Below are positions 44,669 to 52,829 of a stretch of DNA of 64,000 nucleotides, in pieces. The notes beneath the pieces were generated by a model. That model did not search any database. It was given only the letters and a program-made list of their open reading frames with translations, and was not told the origin of the DNA. Positions within the stretch are counted from its first letter, which is position 1, and each line of letters begins with the position of its first letter. The stretch comes from an uncultured Lentisphaeria bacterium (lineage in GTDB: Bacteria > Verrucomicrobiota > Lentisphaeria > Victivallales > UBA1829): NCBI GenBank assembly GCA_905197955.1, contig CAJKAR010000025.1, forward strand, positions 9,394 through 73,393, given 5' to 3'. The translations under genes and the position numbers were made by a program.

Positions 44669-45532
44669 ATGGAACTCGGATTCGTCTCGTTTTTATGTGA
44701 ACTCATCGGAAAAGCCATCCCGCTGGAATGCATGCAGATGCGCTTTATGCAGGAAGCCATGCTGGGGTTGATTCTTGTCGCACCGATGGCGGCAGTGGCA
44801 GGGACTCAGGTTGTGAATTTCAGGATGGCGTTCTTCTCCGATGCAATCGGACACTCCGCGTTTGCCGGAGTGGCATTCGGACTGATTCTCTCCATCAGTC
44901 CGAACCTCACCATGCCGCTTCTGGCGGTGATCGTCGGACTCGGTATCATGGCGGTCAAACAGCGGAGCGGGCTTTCCACGGATACCATTATCGGAGTATT
45001 CTTCTCCGCTGTGGTTGCCTCCGGACTCGCTGTAGTCAGCAGATATCCGCAGGCGGCGCGCGACATGCAGATGTTCCTTTACGGAGACATTCTGACCATC
45101 AGCGATCAGGAAATTGCCGCGCTTTTCGGTCTTCTTGCCGTTTTTCTTCTGTTCCAGTATTTTTCTTTCAACAAGCTCATCTGTATCGGCTTGAATCTGC
45201 AGCTGGCAAAGGCGCATCGGATCAAAGTCAGAATTCATCAGTACCTGTTTGCGGCGCTGCTATCTCTGATTGTGATCTTTTCGGTGAAAGCGGTCGGCGT
45301 GCTTCTGGTTACGGCAATGCTGATTACTCCCGCGGCAGCGGCAAGAAATCTGGCTTCGTCCTATGGCAGAATGCTGTGGATATCGGTTCTGATCAGTATT
45401 GTCTGCGCTGTTGCCGGGCTTCTGCTCTCCGCGCAGGAATGGATGCGCACAGCGGCAGGGGCAACCATTGTCATCTGTACCTGTGCAATCTTCTGCGTAA
45501 GCCTGATTTTCAGACGCCATTTCCGCAGCTGA
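44669..45532 (+). CDS. Metal ABC transporter permease (ZnuB-like)
   Basis: 287 codons, eight membrane segments. Family landmarks: EAMLGLILVAPMAAVAGTQVV, AIGHSAFAGVAFGLIL, DTIIGVFFSAVVASG and the C-terminal AVGVLLVTAMLITPAAAARNL. It forms the channel of a Zn/Mn importer with the two upstream genes. Its last 205 bases are included in a 220-bp tandem duplication that continues past its stop into the convergent LacI gene. The gene itself is intact. Confidence 0.88.
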   Translation: MELGFVSFLCELIGKAIPLECMQMRFMQEAMLGLILVAPMAAVAGTQVVNFRMAFFSDAIGHSAFAGVAFGLILSISPNLTMPLLAVIVGLGIMAVKQRSGLSTDTIIGVFFSAVVASGLAVVSRYPQAARDMQMFLYGDILTISDQEIAALFGLLAVFLLFQYFSFNKLICIGLNLQLAKAHRIKVRIHQYLFAALLSLIVIFSVKAVGVLLVTAMLITPAAAARNLASSYGRMLWISVLISIVCAVAGLLLSAQEWMRTAAGATIVICTCAIFCVSLIFRRHFRS

Positions 45533-45780
45533 CCAGTAACATTTCAGCTCCCGCAGCAACACAAGAAATCTGACTTCATCATACAGCGGAATGCTGTGGA
45601 TATCGGTTCTGATCCGTATTGTCTGCGCTGTTGCCGGGTTTCTGCTGTCCGCACAGAAAGGGATGCGGACAGCGACAGAAACGACCATTGAAATCTGTAC
45701 CTGCGCAATCTTCTGCACAAGCCTGATTTTCAGACGCCATTTCCGCAACTGACCGGTAAAATTTCAGTTCCCGCGGCAAC
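45341..45780. repeat. 220-bp tandem duplication of the znuB 3' end
   Basis: Bases 45341-45560 and 45561-45780 align without gaps at an offset of exactly 220. I counted 29 differences, about 87% identity. The first copy holds the last 192 bases of znuB; the second is noncoding on the plus strand because 220 is not a multiple of three. A few more bases of a third copy follow 45780. Confidence 0.9.
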
Positions 45781-46754
45781 GCAACACTCCCACGGTCAAG
45801 GAACCGGTAAGGCACCAGAACATCCGATTTCACCGGACGGCCCTCGATCAGCGCATCCAGAAGTTCCAGAGCCTCCGACGCCAGCTTCGGGAAATCCTGA
45901 GCACAGGTCGTAAGCGGAGGCGAAAGATACCCGGAAACATCCGGCTGCTCCCATGTAATCAGCGAAAGGTCATCCGGAATCCTCAGTCCGCACGAAAGCA
46001 CCGCGTGAAGCGAAAGCAGCGACTCGCTTTCCCCCGTACTGATCAATGCGGTAATTCCGGACTTCACCAGTTCCGCCACAGTACCGTAAAGATGCTGAAT
46101 GCGTTTTCCGCGATCATCCGTAAAAATCCCCGGATGCCAGCCGGAAACCGGATCCAGGGAATACAGCATTTTCATCTCTTCAAACGCCTTCCGTCGAGCA
46201 AGATTGCAGGCGGTCTCCACGTTACCGTTGATCAGCATTGCGATTTTCGTATGACCGTATCCGGCCAGATGCGCCACAGCCCGCTTGACAGCCCCGTAGT
46301 CATCCGAAAAAACCGAGTACACCCCTTCGATATGCCGGGCGGAATCATTGATGCAGACCATCGGCAGGGTACTGCGCGCACCAAGAAGTTTCGCCATCTC
46401 ATTGTTGAAATCAAACGAAAGAATCCCGGAAACGGAACGCTCACTCAGCAGCTCCATCTGATCGGAAGAAAAAATCTCAAGCAGACATCCCCGCGCCGCC
46501 GCCTCAATCCGCAGAGCGTTCAGAAGACTGGAAGAATAATAGAAAAGCGGCATCCCGCAAGGAGGCAGAACCACTGCCAGAGTCCTGCTGCGCGAATGGG
46601 GACGGTAACCGAAGCGCTCCGCGGCATTCAAAACAGCAATCGCCGTGCGGGGGGAAATCTTCGGATGGTTATTCAAGGCTCGGGAGACGGTCGATACATG
46701 AAATCCGGTTGCCTCCGCAATTTTTCGAATAGAACAGTCGCTGGTTTTTCTCAT
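45579..46754 (-). CDS. LacI-family regulator with C-terminus antisense to znuB duplicate
   Basis: 391 codons. HTH: CSIRKIAEATGFHVSTVSRALNN, then a LacI effector domain to about residue 322 (PLTTCAQDFPKLASEALELL, VPYRFLDRGSVALPRE). Residues 323-391 (MASENQACAEDCAGTD, CRCPHPFLCGQQKPG and on to the stop) are encoded opposite the second copy of the znuB 3' repeat. They have no LacI homology pattern and are Cys-rich. Normal LacI proteins end near residue 320-340, so the stop was probably lost and the tail gained by overprinting. The regulator target is unknown; it is convergent to the zinc operon. Confidence 0.82.
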   Translation of the reverse strand: MRKTSDCSIRKIAEATGFHVSTVSRALNNHPKISPRTAIAVLNAAERFGYRPHSRSRTLAVVLPPCGMPLFYYSSSLLNALRIEAAARGCLLEIFSSDQMELLSERSVSGILSFDFNNEMAKLLGARSTLPMVCINDSARHIEGVYSVFSDDYGAVKRAVAHLAGYGHTKIAMLINGNVETACNLARRKAFEEMKMLYSLDPVSGWHPGIFTDDRGKRIQHLYGTVAELVKSGITALISTGESESLLSLHAVLSCGLRIPDDLSLITWEQPDVSGYLSPPLTTCAQDFPKLASEALELLDALIEGRPVKSDVLVPYRFLDRGSVALPRELKFYRSVAEMASENQACAEDCAGTDFNGRFCRCPHPFLCGQQKPGNSADNTDQNRYPQHSAV

Positions 46755-46827
46755 GACATATCATTCACCCCCGGGCCGGAACGGGCGGAACAGACAGCAC
46801 GATCCGTCCGCCGGCACCGGTTTGCTG

Positions 46828-48141
46828 TTACAGCAGTTCTGCGGCCGCGGCCGCAAGCGGACTGCGTTCACTCTTCTTCAGCGTAATATGTCCATGAATC
46901 GGGAGATTCTTGAACCGGTCCACGATAAAGGACAAGCCGTTGCTGCAGGAATCCAGATAGACGTTGTCAATCTGATAGGGGTCTCCCGTAAGAATCATCT
47001 TGGTTCCCTCGCCGGCGCGGCTGACGATCGTTTTGACCTCGTGAGGCGTCAGATTCTGAGCTTCATCCACGATCACGAACTGCTTCGGAATGCTCCGTCC
47101 GCGGATATAGGTCAGAGCTTCGAGTTCCAGCTTATGATTGCGTTTCAGCTCCTCGATCTGACGGCGGACAACCTGGGAGTCATGTTTGTCATTGCGGAGC
47201 AGATAATCCAGATTGTCATAGATCGGCTGCATCCAGACATCCAGTTTCTCATCCTTGGTTCCGGGCAGATAGCCAAGATCGTTGCCCATGGGAATGATCG
47301 GCCGGGAAACCAGAATCCGATCGTAGAGATTCTGCTGAATGGTTGTCTCAAGAGCGGCGGCAAGAGCAAGAAGAGTCTTGCCGGAACCGGCCTGGCCGAC
47401 CAGAGTTACAATCTGAATGGAAGGATCCATCAGAATCGTCAGCGCCATCCGCTGCTCCTTGCTGCGCGGAGAGACATTCCAGACCTTGTCGGAAAACTCA
47501 TGCGGAATCGCCTCAATGCGTCCGCCCCGCTTCCAGCCCAGAGCGGATCGCTTGGGATTCGTCTCATCCTTCAGAACGACAAACTCATTCGGCAGGAGCG
47601 TGTTCTCCATTTCCAGAAAACCGTTTTTATAAAAATCATCGACGGCCTGAGCGGGAACCGTCATTTCGCTTTCGCCGCTGAAAAGTTCATCGAAATTGAC
47701 GCGTTCCCGTTCAAAGTCCTCCACAGGAACTCCGAGACTGTCCGCCTTCAAGCGAAGATTGATATCCTTGGAAATCAGAATGACACTGGGATTCTCCTTG
47801 TGAAGCATGAAAGCAACACGGAGAATGCGGTTGTCGGGCTGGCTCATATCCATGCCTTCGACCACGACTCCCTCGCCGGCGATCACCTGAAGGGTCCCCG
47901 CGGCCTTGCCGTTTGCATTATCCAGGGGGACGCCGGTGAAGAGACTGCCTTTCGCACGGAGGGCGTCAAGTCTGCGGATCACCTGACGGGCGTTCCTGCC
48001 AAGCTCATCCTGATGTTTCTTGAATTTGTCAAGCTCCTCGATCACCGCCATCGGGATGACCACCTTGTTGTCTTCAAACGACTCCAGAGCCTGAGCACTG
48101 TAAAGAAGAACATTTGTGTCAAGAACATAGATTTTCTGCAT
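46828..48141 (-). CDS. PIN-domain PhoH family ATPase (YlaK/PhoH2-like)
   Basis: 437 codons from the ATG at 48141 with AAAGGGG upstream. Residues 1-140 are a PIN nuclease-like domain (YVLDTNVLLYSAQAL with the first Asp, VIEELDKFKKH with Glu, and SVILISKDINLRLKA with a later Asp). Residues 215-420 are the PhoH helicase-type ATPase: VTLVGQAGSGKTLLALAAAL (Walker A), SRPIIPMG and QFVIVDEAQNLTPHE (Walker B). PhoH2 proteins unwind and cleave RNA. It is complete. No neighbouring partner is evident. Confidence 0.92.
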   Translation of the reverse strand: MQKIYVLDTNVLLYSAQALESFEDNKVVIPMAVIEELDKFKKHQDELGRNARQVIRRLDALRAKGSLFTGVPLDNANGKAAGTLQVIAGEGVVVEGMDMSQPDNRILRVAFMLHKENPSVILISKDINLRLKADSLGVPVEDFERERVNFDELFSGESEMTVPAQAVDDFYKNGFLEMENTLLPNEFVVLKDETNPKRSALGWKRGGRIEAIPHEFSDKVWNVSPRSKEQRMALTILMDPSIQIVTLVGQAGSGKTLLALAAALETTIQQNLYDRILVSRPIIPMGNDLGYLPGTKDEKLDVWMQPIYDNLDYLLRNDKHDSQVVRRQIEELKRNHKLELEALTYIRGRSIPKQFVIVDEAQNLTPHEVKTIVSRAGEGTKMILTGDPYQIDNVYLDSCSNGLSFIVDRFKNLPIHGHITLKKSERSPLAAAAAELL

Positions 48142-48306
48142 GATCACCAACCCCTTTCTCCTTGTATCTAGGGAACTGTTGTTCCCGATTTCCGAATTTG
48201 CAAGCGGAAATTCTTAAAAAACATAAAATTATTTACGTTTTTTAATATTTTTGTCTAAAAAACTGCTTGGAGCCTCCCCTTCCGGCGGGATTTTGCATCA
48301 GAAAAA

Positions 48307-49830
48307 TCACCGGGGAGGAAAGATCCGAAGGCTTGTTTCCGGCAGATGCAGCGCTTTTTTTGTCGTTTCCAGCGCATGCAGATAGTATGCCTCCGCACGG
48401 TCATAGCAGGTGGGTAGACTCTCCTTCCGCCAGTTTTCCTTCATGAATTTCAGATCTTTTCTCATCAGATCCATGCACTCTTCATACAAGTGAATCTGCG
48501 GTTCTAGTTCCTTCTGCGTGAACCAGACTCCGCCAGTGTTGTGGGCATGAAGATAACAGAGTTTTGCACGCAAAACCGTTGCAAGCACCCGTTTCGAAAG
48601 ATCCCGGAGATCAGCAAACAGCTCCGGCTGAGCCATCGACGCTGGATCTGCCGATTCGAACCATGCGACGGCGGAACGAACATCCCGGATCAGCTCATCC
48701 AGCTTGACCGGATCGGTCATTCCGGCGCCAAGACATAAACCGCGGGAATCGGGATCCGCAAAAAGCCGCGCAGGAAGAAGCGGTCCGCGATAGATGAGCT
48801 CCGGACTCCAGTACTTCGTCCCCGATGCATCCAGAAGAATCCGGTATGCATTCCGGAAATCATCATCCGGCCTGCTGAGAATAAGAGATTCCACATCCCG
48901 GATAAAATCCTCCTGCGAATAGGATGCATCCTCAAACGCTTTCAAGGCGTATATCGTGCCAAGAGTGGTAAGGACATACGGATTGGTGTTTTCATCGGAT
49001 CCCCAGTCAGAAATTACAAAGGTTTCGGCCCCCTTTCCGAGCTCGCGCCAGATTGCGACGTTCTCCGAAAGACGCTCAAACGGGGTAAAAACATACTCCG
49101 CCATGCAGTTCCCTGTGACCCAGAAACGATGACCGGCAACCGACTGTGCATGTCTGGAATAGTGGTAATTTTCCACCTCGTAAACTTCATGACGCCCGCA
49201 GTACGCCCAGTTCACCAGCACAATCTCCGGGGAAAGAAGCTGACGCAGTTTCGGATATACAATCGGTTCATCGGCATAAAACAGCATCGTCTTGCCGATC
49301 GACCGGAGAAAGGCTGCGATATCGTTGACATACTCGGCGAAGGCCTCTTCAAAGCCATGCTTCTCCAAATACGCCCGGCTTCGTCCGAGACCAAGATTGA
49401 ACGCCTCGTCGCCCCCGCAATGGACATACGGAGAGGAAAAGTGCGCGGAAACCTCCTTCAAATACGCCTTCATCTTCTCCCGGAACTCCGGCAGATCGAT
49501 CCGGCAGCAATGTCCGCCTTCTGGCGTATCACGATAAGGCTCCATCTCCGGCAGCGCCAGCAGATGCTCCAGATGGCTCAAAATCTCAAAATGAGGAATG
49601 AATTCAAGTCCGTGAGCATCCGTATACGAACGAATCTGCGCCAGATACTCCGCCGTGATCGGATTCTCTCCCGCCCCGGCGGAAGGAAATACCGAATTCT
49701 CCACCACATTTTCCAGATAAAATTGAATACCGTCCAGCCCGTACGGACGAAGAAGATCCAGTTGTTTGAACACGGTCTCCGGACGTGGAATCCGTCCGCG
49801 CGCGACATCGTACTGAAGAATTTTTTTCAT
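48307..49830 (-). CDS. GH20-like beta-N-acetylhexosaminidase, cytoplasmic
   Basis: 507 codons from the ATG at 49830, with GAGGGAG upstream. The frame is open 84 codons further but those residues are unlike protein and lack a ribosome site. GDEAFNLGLG in the segment PYVHCGGDEAF gives the GH20 catalytic Asp-Glu pair. EFIPHFEILSHLEHLL and FVISDWGSDENTNPYV fit the barrel. There is no signal peptide, so it would act on imported oligosaccharides. It is divergent from the LacI gene at 50161 and the palindrome at 50112, so it probably belongs to the cassette D regulon. Confidence 0.8.
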   Translation of the reverse strand: MKKILQYDVARGRIPRPETVFKQLDLLRPYGLDGIQFYLENVVENSVFPSAGAGENPITAEYLAQIRSYTDAHGLEFIPHFEILSHLEHLLALPEMEPYRDTPEGGHCCRIDLPEFREKMKAYLKEVSAHFSSPYVHCGGDEAFNLGLGRSRAYLEKHGFEEAFAEYVNDIAAFLRSIGKTMLFYADEPIVYPKLRQLLSPEIVLVNWAYCGRHEVYEVENYHYSRHAQSVAGHRFWVTGNCMAEYVFTPFERLSENVAIWRELGKGAETFVISDWGSDENTNPYVLTTLGTIYALKAFEDASYSQEDFIRDVESLILSRPDDDFRNAYRILLDASGTKYWSPELIYRGPLLPARLFADPDSRGLCLGAGMTDPVKLDELIRDVRSAVAWFESADPASMAQPELFADLRDLSKRVLATVLRAKLCYLHAHNTGGVWFTQKELEPQIHLYEECMDLMRKDLKFMKENWRKESLPTCYDRAEAYYLHALETTKKALHLPETSLRIFPPR

Positions 49831-50160
49831 AAAAGACTCCCTCTTTGTTTTCCGGATACTATATCCGCTCCCATGAGGAAGACAATCCCGGAAAGAAAAA
49901 ATTCCGCATCTTCTCCGGAAAACAGCGCTTCTGCGACAATCCGTCGGAATCTCTGCGTTTTTCCGGAAAACACCCGCGTTCCGGACCGGAATCACTTCTC
50001 GACAAAAAGAAAAAACCGATTCCATTTCCAACAAATCACCGGCAAAAAATTCAAAAATCTGAAAAAAAAGTTTGCTTTTCAAAAAAGAGAGTATAATTTA
50101 TTTTCCGGAAAGTAGAACGTTCTACCAACCTAATTGTTTTCCTCGGAGAAATTACGAATT
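49831..50160. other. Divergent promoter region of the cassette D regulator
   Basis: 330 bases between the GH20-like and LacI genes. It contains a TATAAT (50092-50097) for the LacI gene and the palindrome at 50112-50125. The AT-rich part (50040-50100) probably also holds the GH20 promoter, which I cannot place with confidence. Confidence 0.6.
50112..50125. promoter_or_regulatory. Perfect palindromic operator candidate
   Basis: GTAGAACGTTCTAC is a perfect 14-base palindrome centred on CG, as usual for LacI-family operators. It lies 15-28 bases past the -10 box, where binding would block the LacI gene itself. Confidence 0.7.
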
Positions 50161-51162
50161 ATGGCGACATTGAAGGAAGTTGCGAAACTTGCTGGAGTAT
50201 CCTATCAGGCTGTATCCGCGGTTCTGAATGGACATCTGTCAAAGGCCTCTCCGGCGACACGGGAACGGATTTTTCATGCGGCGGCAAATCTGAATTACCG
50301 TCCGAACCGCTCCGCCCGGACGCTGGTTTCGGGTCGCAGCGGAATGATCGGCATCATCGTGCAGGATACCCGCTCCCCCTATTACGCAGACTTGACCTGG
50401 GAGCTGCAGAACGCCGCCGAACAAAGAGGATTGCAGACCATTCTGATGCAGTCCGACTGGACAGACAAACGAATGGTGGACTGCATTTGCCAGCTTCATG
50501 CAACAGGAGCGGATGGAATCGTCTTTCTGGCCGGAGTCTCCCGGGAGGCGCTGCGCAGACATGGAATCCCCGATGACTATCCGCTGATCCAGATCGACGA
50601 TGCGTCTGACACCGGCTATCACAATGTCGGATTCGATTATCATCCAGGAATTGATGCCGCGTTCCGCTGCTTTCTGGAAAACGGACATCGTCGTCTGGCG
50701 TTTGTACATGATCCCATCCAGAAAATCAAATATGACGCATACTGCTCCTGCTGCCGGAAGTATGGAATTCCGCTCCGGGAGTTCCGCTATCTTTCTCCGA
50801 CCGCGGCAGGAGAAGACGCGGTCATCAGCTGTGCCCACGAAGTGGCAGCTGCCGCAGAAGAACTCGATGCTCTTCTTGTCGCGTCCGACTACGACGCCAC
50901 GCTTCTTCTCCGGGGACTCGCCGAACGGGGAATCCATGTTCCGGGTGATCTCTCCATGATCGCAATCGACGACACTCTTCTCAGCCGGATCAGCACCCCT
51001 CCGCTGACGGCCATCCGTCTGGACCGCCATCTGCTGGCGGATACGGCCATCCGCCGCCTGACCGCACGGATGGCACAATCCGGAGATCAGGACGGCCACT
51101 GCTTCATCCCGACCTCGCTCATCTGCAGACAAAGTGTCGTCTCCCGCAGAAAAAGAGAATAA
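50161..51162 (+). CDS. LacI-family regulator (cassette D)
   Basis: 333 codons from the ATG at 50161; GGAG is 13 bases upstream. The HTH is typical (TLKEVAKLAGVSYQAVSAVLNG, RPNRSARTLVSGRSG). The effector domain has IGIIVQDTRSPYYADLTWEL and GIHVPGDLSMIAIDD. It is divergent from the GH20-like gene and upstream of the secreted protein, pseudopilin and glycosidase, so it heads cassette D. A palindrome near its own start suggests autoregulation. The effector is unknown. Confidence 0.9.
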   Translation: MATLKEVAKLAGVSYQAVSAVLNGHLSKASPATRERIFHAAANLNYRPNRSARTLVSGRSGMIGIIVQDTRSPYYADLTWELQNAAEQRGLQTILMQSDWTDKRMVDCICQLHATGADGIVFLAGVSREALRRHGIPDDYPLIQIDDASDTGYHNVGFDYHPGIDAAFRCFLENGHRRLAFVHDPIQKIKYDAYCSCCRKYGIPLREFRYLSPTAAGEDAVISCAHEVAAAAEELDALLVASDYDATLLLRGLAERGIHVPGDLSMIAIDDTLLSRISTPPLTAIRLDRHLLADTAIRRLTARMAQSGDQDGHCFIPTSLICRQSVVSRRKRE

Positions 51163-51245
51163 ACGGAATGAAAAAAATCCGCAATATTCTTTTTCAAAAG
51201 ATAAAAAAAGATCAACCCTTAATACAACAAAAAGGAAACGGAAAA

Positions 51246-52154
51246 ATGAACAAAGTACTGCCGGGACTGCTGATTATGACCGCGCTGCTGTTTCCCGGAA
51301 TCGCGTCCCAGGAAAAATCCGGAATCCGGATCGACGGAGCTAAACTTCGCGATCCCTCCGCCGGAACAGTTGACATCGCAATCGGAGGAACAGAAAAAGG
51401 GAAAAGCGACGATCTGTTCCGAATGGAAAATGTGGTATTCCAGCGTTTCGGCAAAAACGGCAAGGTCTCTCCCGGCTGCACTCCCGGCAGTCATTGGGAC
51501 GGGAAACAGTGGAACACCCCGACTCCGGGAGAACGGGACGGCATCCCGGTTGCACTCATTACCCAGAATTATCAGCCTCTTTTGAACGTTCCTGCGGGAA
51601 ATGGAGGGATTCTCCTTCCGGTCACCACCCGCCGCGGCGCATGGATCGCCTGCAAACTGTATGGACCGATGACTCTCACGCTCCACAAAAACACCTCCGG
51701 CATCCGGAATCTCAATGCCGGACGGAAAGCGATGTGGACAGAGGAGACCTTGGAACTCCCGGCAGGAGATCTCGGAATCGGATCCGATGGAATCTGGCGC
51801 GGCTTCCGTTCCGTCTCCTGGAATCATGCCAGCACCCTGATCCAAAGCTATGGAAAAGGAGAAATCGCCTACATTGCCGTTCTTCCGGCCTCCAGAATCC
51901 GTCTGCCCGCCGACACGGAATCCGTGGAATTTCTCCGGCTCAACCGTCAGGGAGAAAAGGAGCTCTTCCGCAATCCGGTTCCGCGGAATGCAACCGAACT
52001 GGCGATTGTCCACCTGGCACCGCACGCGGCACAGCTGGTCTGGAAACTCCCGGACGGATGGAGCGGAGGAAGAATCATCCGCAATACCCTGAAAGAAAAT
52101 TCCTTGACGATTGTGGAACATTCCCTCAAACTGAACCGAAAGGAGACAAAATAA
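51246..52154 (+). CDS. Secreted protein of unknown function (cassette D)
   Basis: 302 codons from the ATG at 51246, with AAGGAAACGG upstream. The signal peptide is MNKVLPGLLIMTALLFPGIAS. The mature protein is all-beta in appearance: GTVDIAIGGTEKG, PVALITQNYQPLLNVPAGNGG, and IAVLPASRIRLPADTESV near residue 220. I do not recognise the family; it could be a glycan-binding or accessory sandwich. Its stop overlaps the pseudopilin start by one base (TAATG). It is an extra gene compared with cassettes A to C. Confidence 0.65.
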   Translation: MNKVLPGLLIMTALLFPGIASQEKSGIRIDGAKLRDPSAGTVDIAIGGTEKGKSDDLFRMENVVFQRFGKNGKVSPGCTPGSHWDGKQWNTPTPGERDGIPVALITQNYQPLLNVPAGNGGILLPVTTRRGAWIACKLYGPMTLTLHKNTSGIRNLNAGRKAMWTEETLELPAGDLGIGSDGIWRGFRSVSWNHASTLIQSYGKGEIAYIAVLPASRIRLPADTESVEFLRLNRQGEKELFRNPVPRNATELAIVHLAPHAAQLVWKLPDGWSGGRIIRNTLKENSLTIVEHSLKLNRKETK

Positions 52155-52822
52155 TGAAAAACCGGTTTTCCATGATAGAACTTCTGGTTGTAATTGCGAT
52201 CATCTCAATTCTTGTATCTCTTCTTTTCCCGGCTCTGCAGCAGGCGCGTCTGCGCGGACAGGATATTGCCTGTAAAAGCAACATGAAGCATCTGATGCTG
52301 GCACACATCCTGTATGAGCAGACCTATGAGGCGTTCGCACGGAATCTTCTCAAGATCCAGTACGATGGAAACGAACGGGCCAACACACCGCACTGGCTGG
52401 TTCTTGCCGGAACCGGTTTTCTTCCGAAACCGCCAGCCAATCATCCCTGGGAATGGTTCGGCTACGGTGTTGCGGAATGCCCGACCTCTCTCAAAGGATC
52501 TATGGAGGCTTATGCGATGAATCATGCGCAGTATGGGTACAACCTGGATGGAGTGAGTGAAAATTTTGTTTCCTTCAAGCAGGTCCGCCGAACTCCTGGA
52601 AGGCTGATTTTCCTGATTGACGCCGTCTCCAGCACCGCCTATTACGACACCGCGGACTGGGGACTCTGGAACTGGTTCGACGGAACGTCAAACAATATCG
52701 CCGCCAAACATTTTCTGGGAGCCAACACGGTCTATGTGGACGGTCACGTCGGCTATGTCAAACGAAGCCAGCGCTCCAGCGGACTTCAGAATAAAGACGA
52801 CTGGTACTATGACAAAAATTGA
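52154..52822 (+). CDS. H-X9-DG pseudopilin (cassette D)
   Basis: 222 codons with AAGGAG upstream. The N-terminus MKNR then FSMIELLVVIAIISIL differs from the other three (SM for TL) but retains the Glu at mature position 5; the residue before Phe is Arg. The exported domain has QQARLRGQDIACKSNM and a Trp/Tyr-rich middle. His-FLGANTVYV-Asp-Gly is a perfect H-X9-DG, and the protein ends WYYDKN. It overlaps the preceding gene by one base and is 7 bases before the glycosidase gene, so cotranslation is likely. Confidence 0.87.
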   Translation: MKNRFSMIELLVVIAIISILVSLLFPALQQARLRGQDIACKSNMKHLMLAHILYEQTYEAFARNLLKIQYDGNERANTPHWLVLAGTGFLPKPPANHPWEWFGYGVAECPTSLKGSMEAYAMNHAQYGYNLDGVSENFVSFKQVRRTPGRLIFLIDAVSSTAYYDTADWGLWNWFDGTSNNIAAKHFLGANTVYVDGHVGYVKRSQRSSGLQNKDDWYYDKN

Positions 52823-52829
52823 GGTACTC

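Noticed and set aside
49831..50082. 84-codon N-terminal extension of the GH20-like protein
   Set aside because: Unlike protein in composition, and a GAGGGAG site precedes the downstream ATG at 49830.
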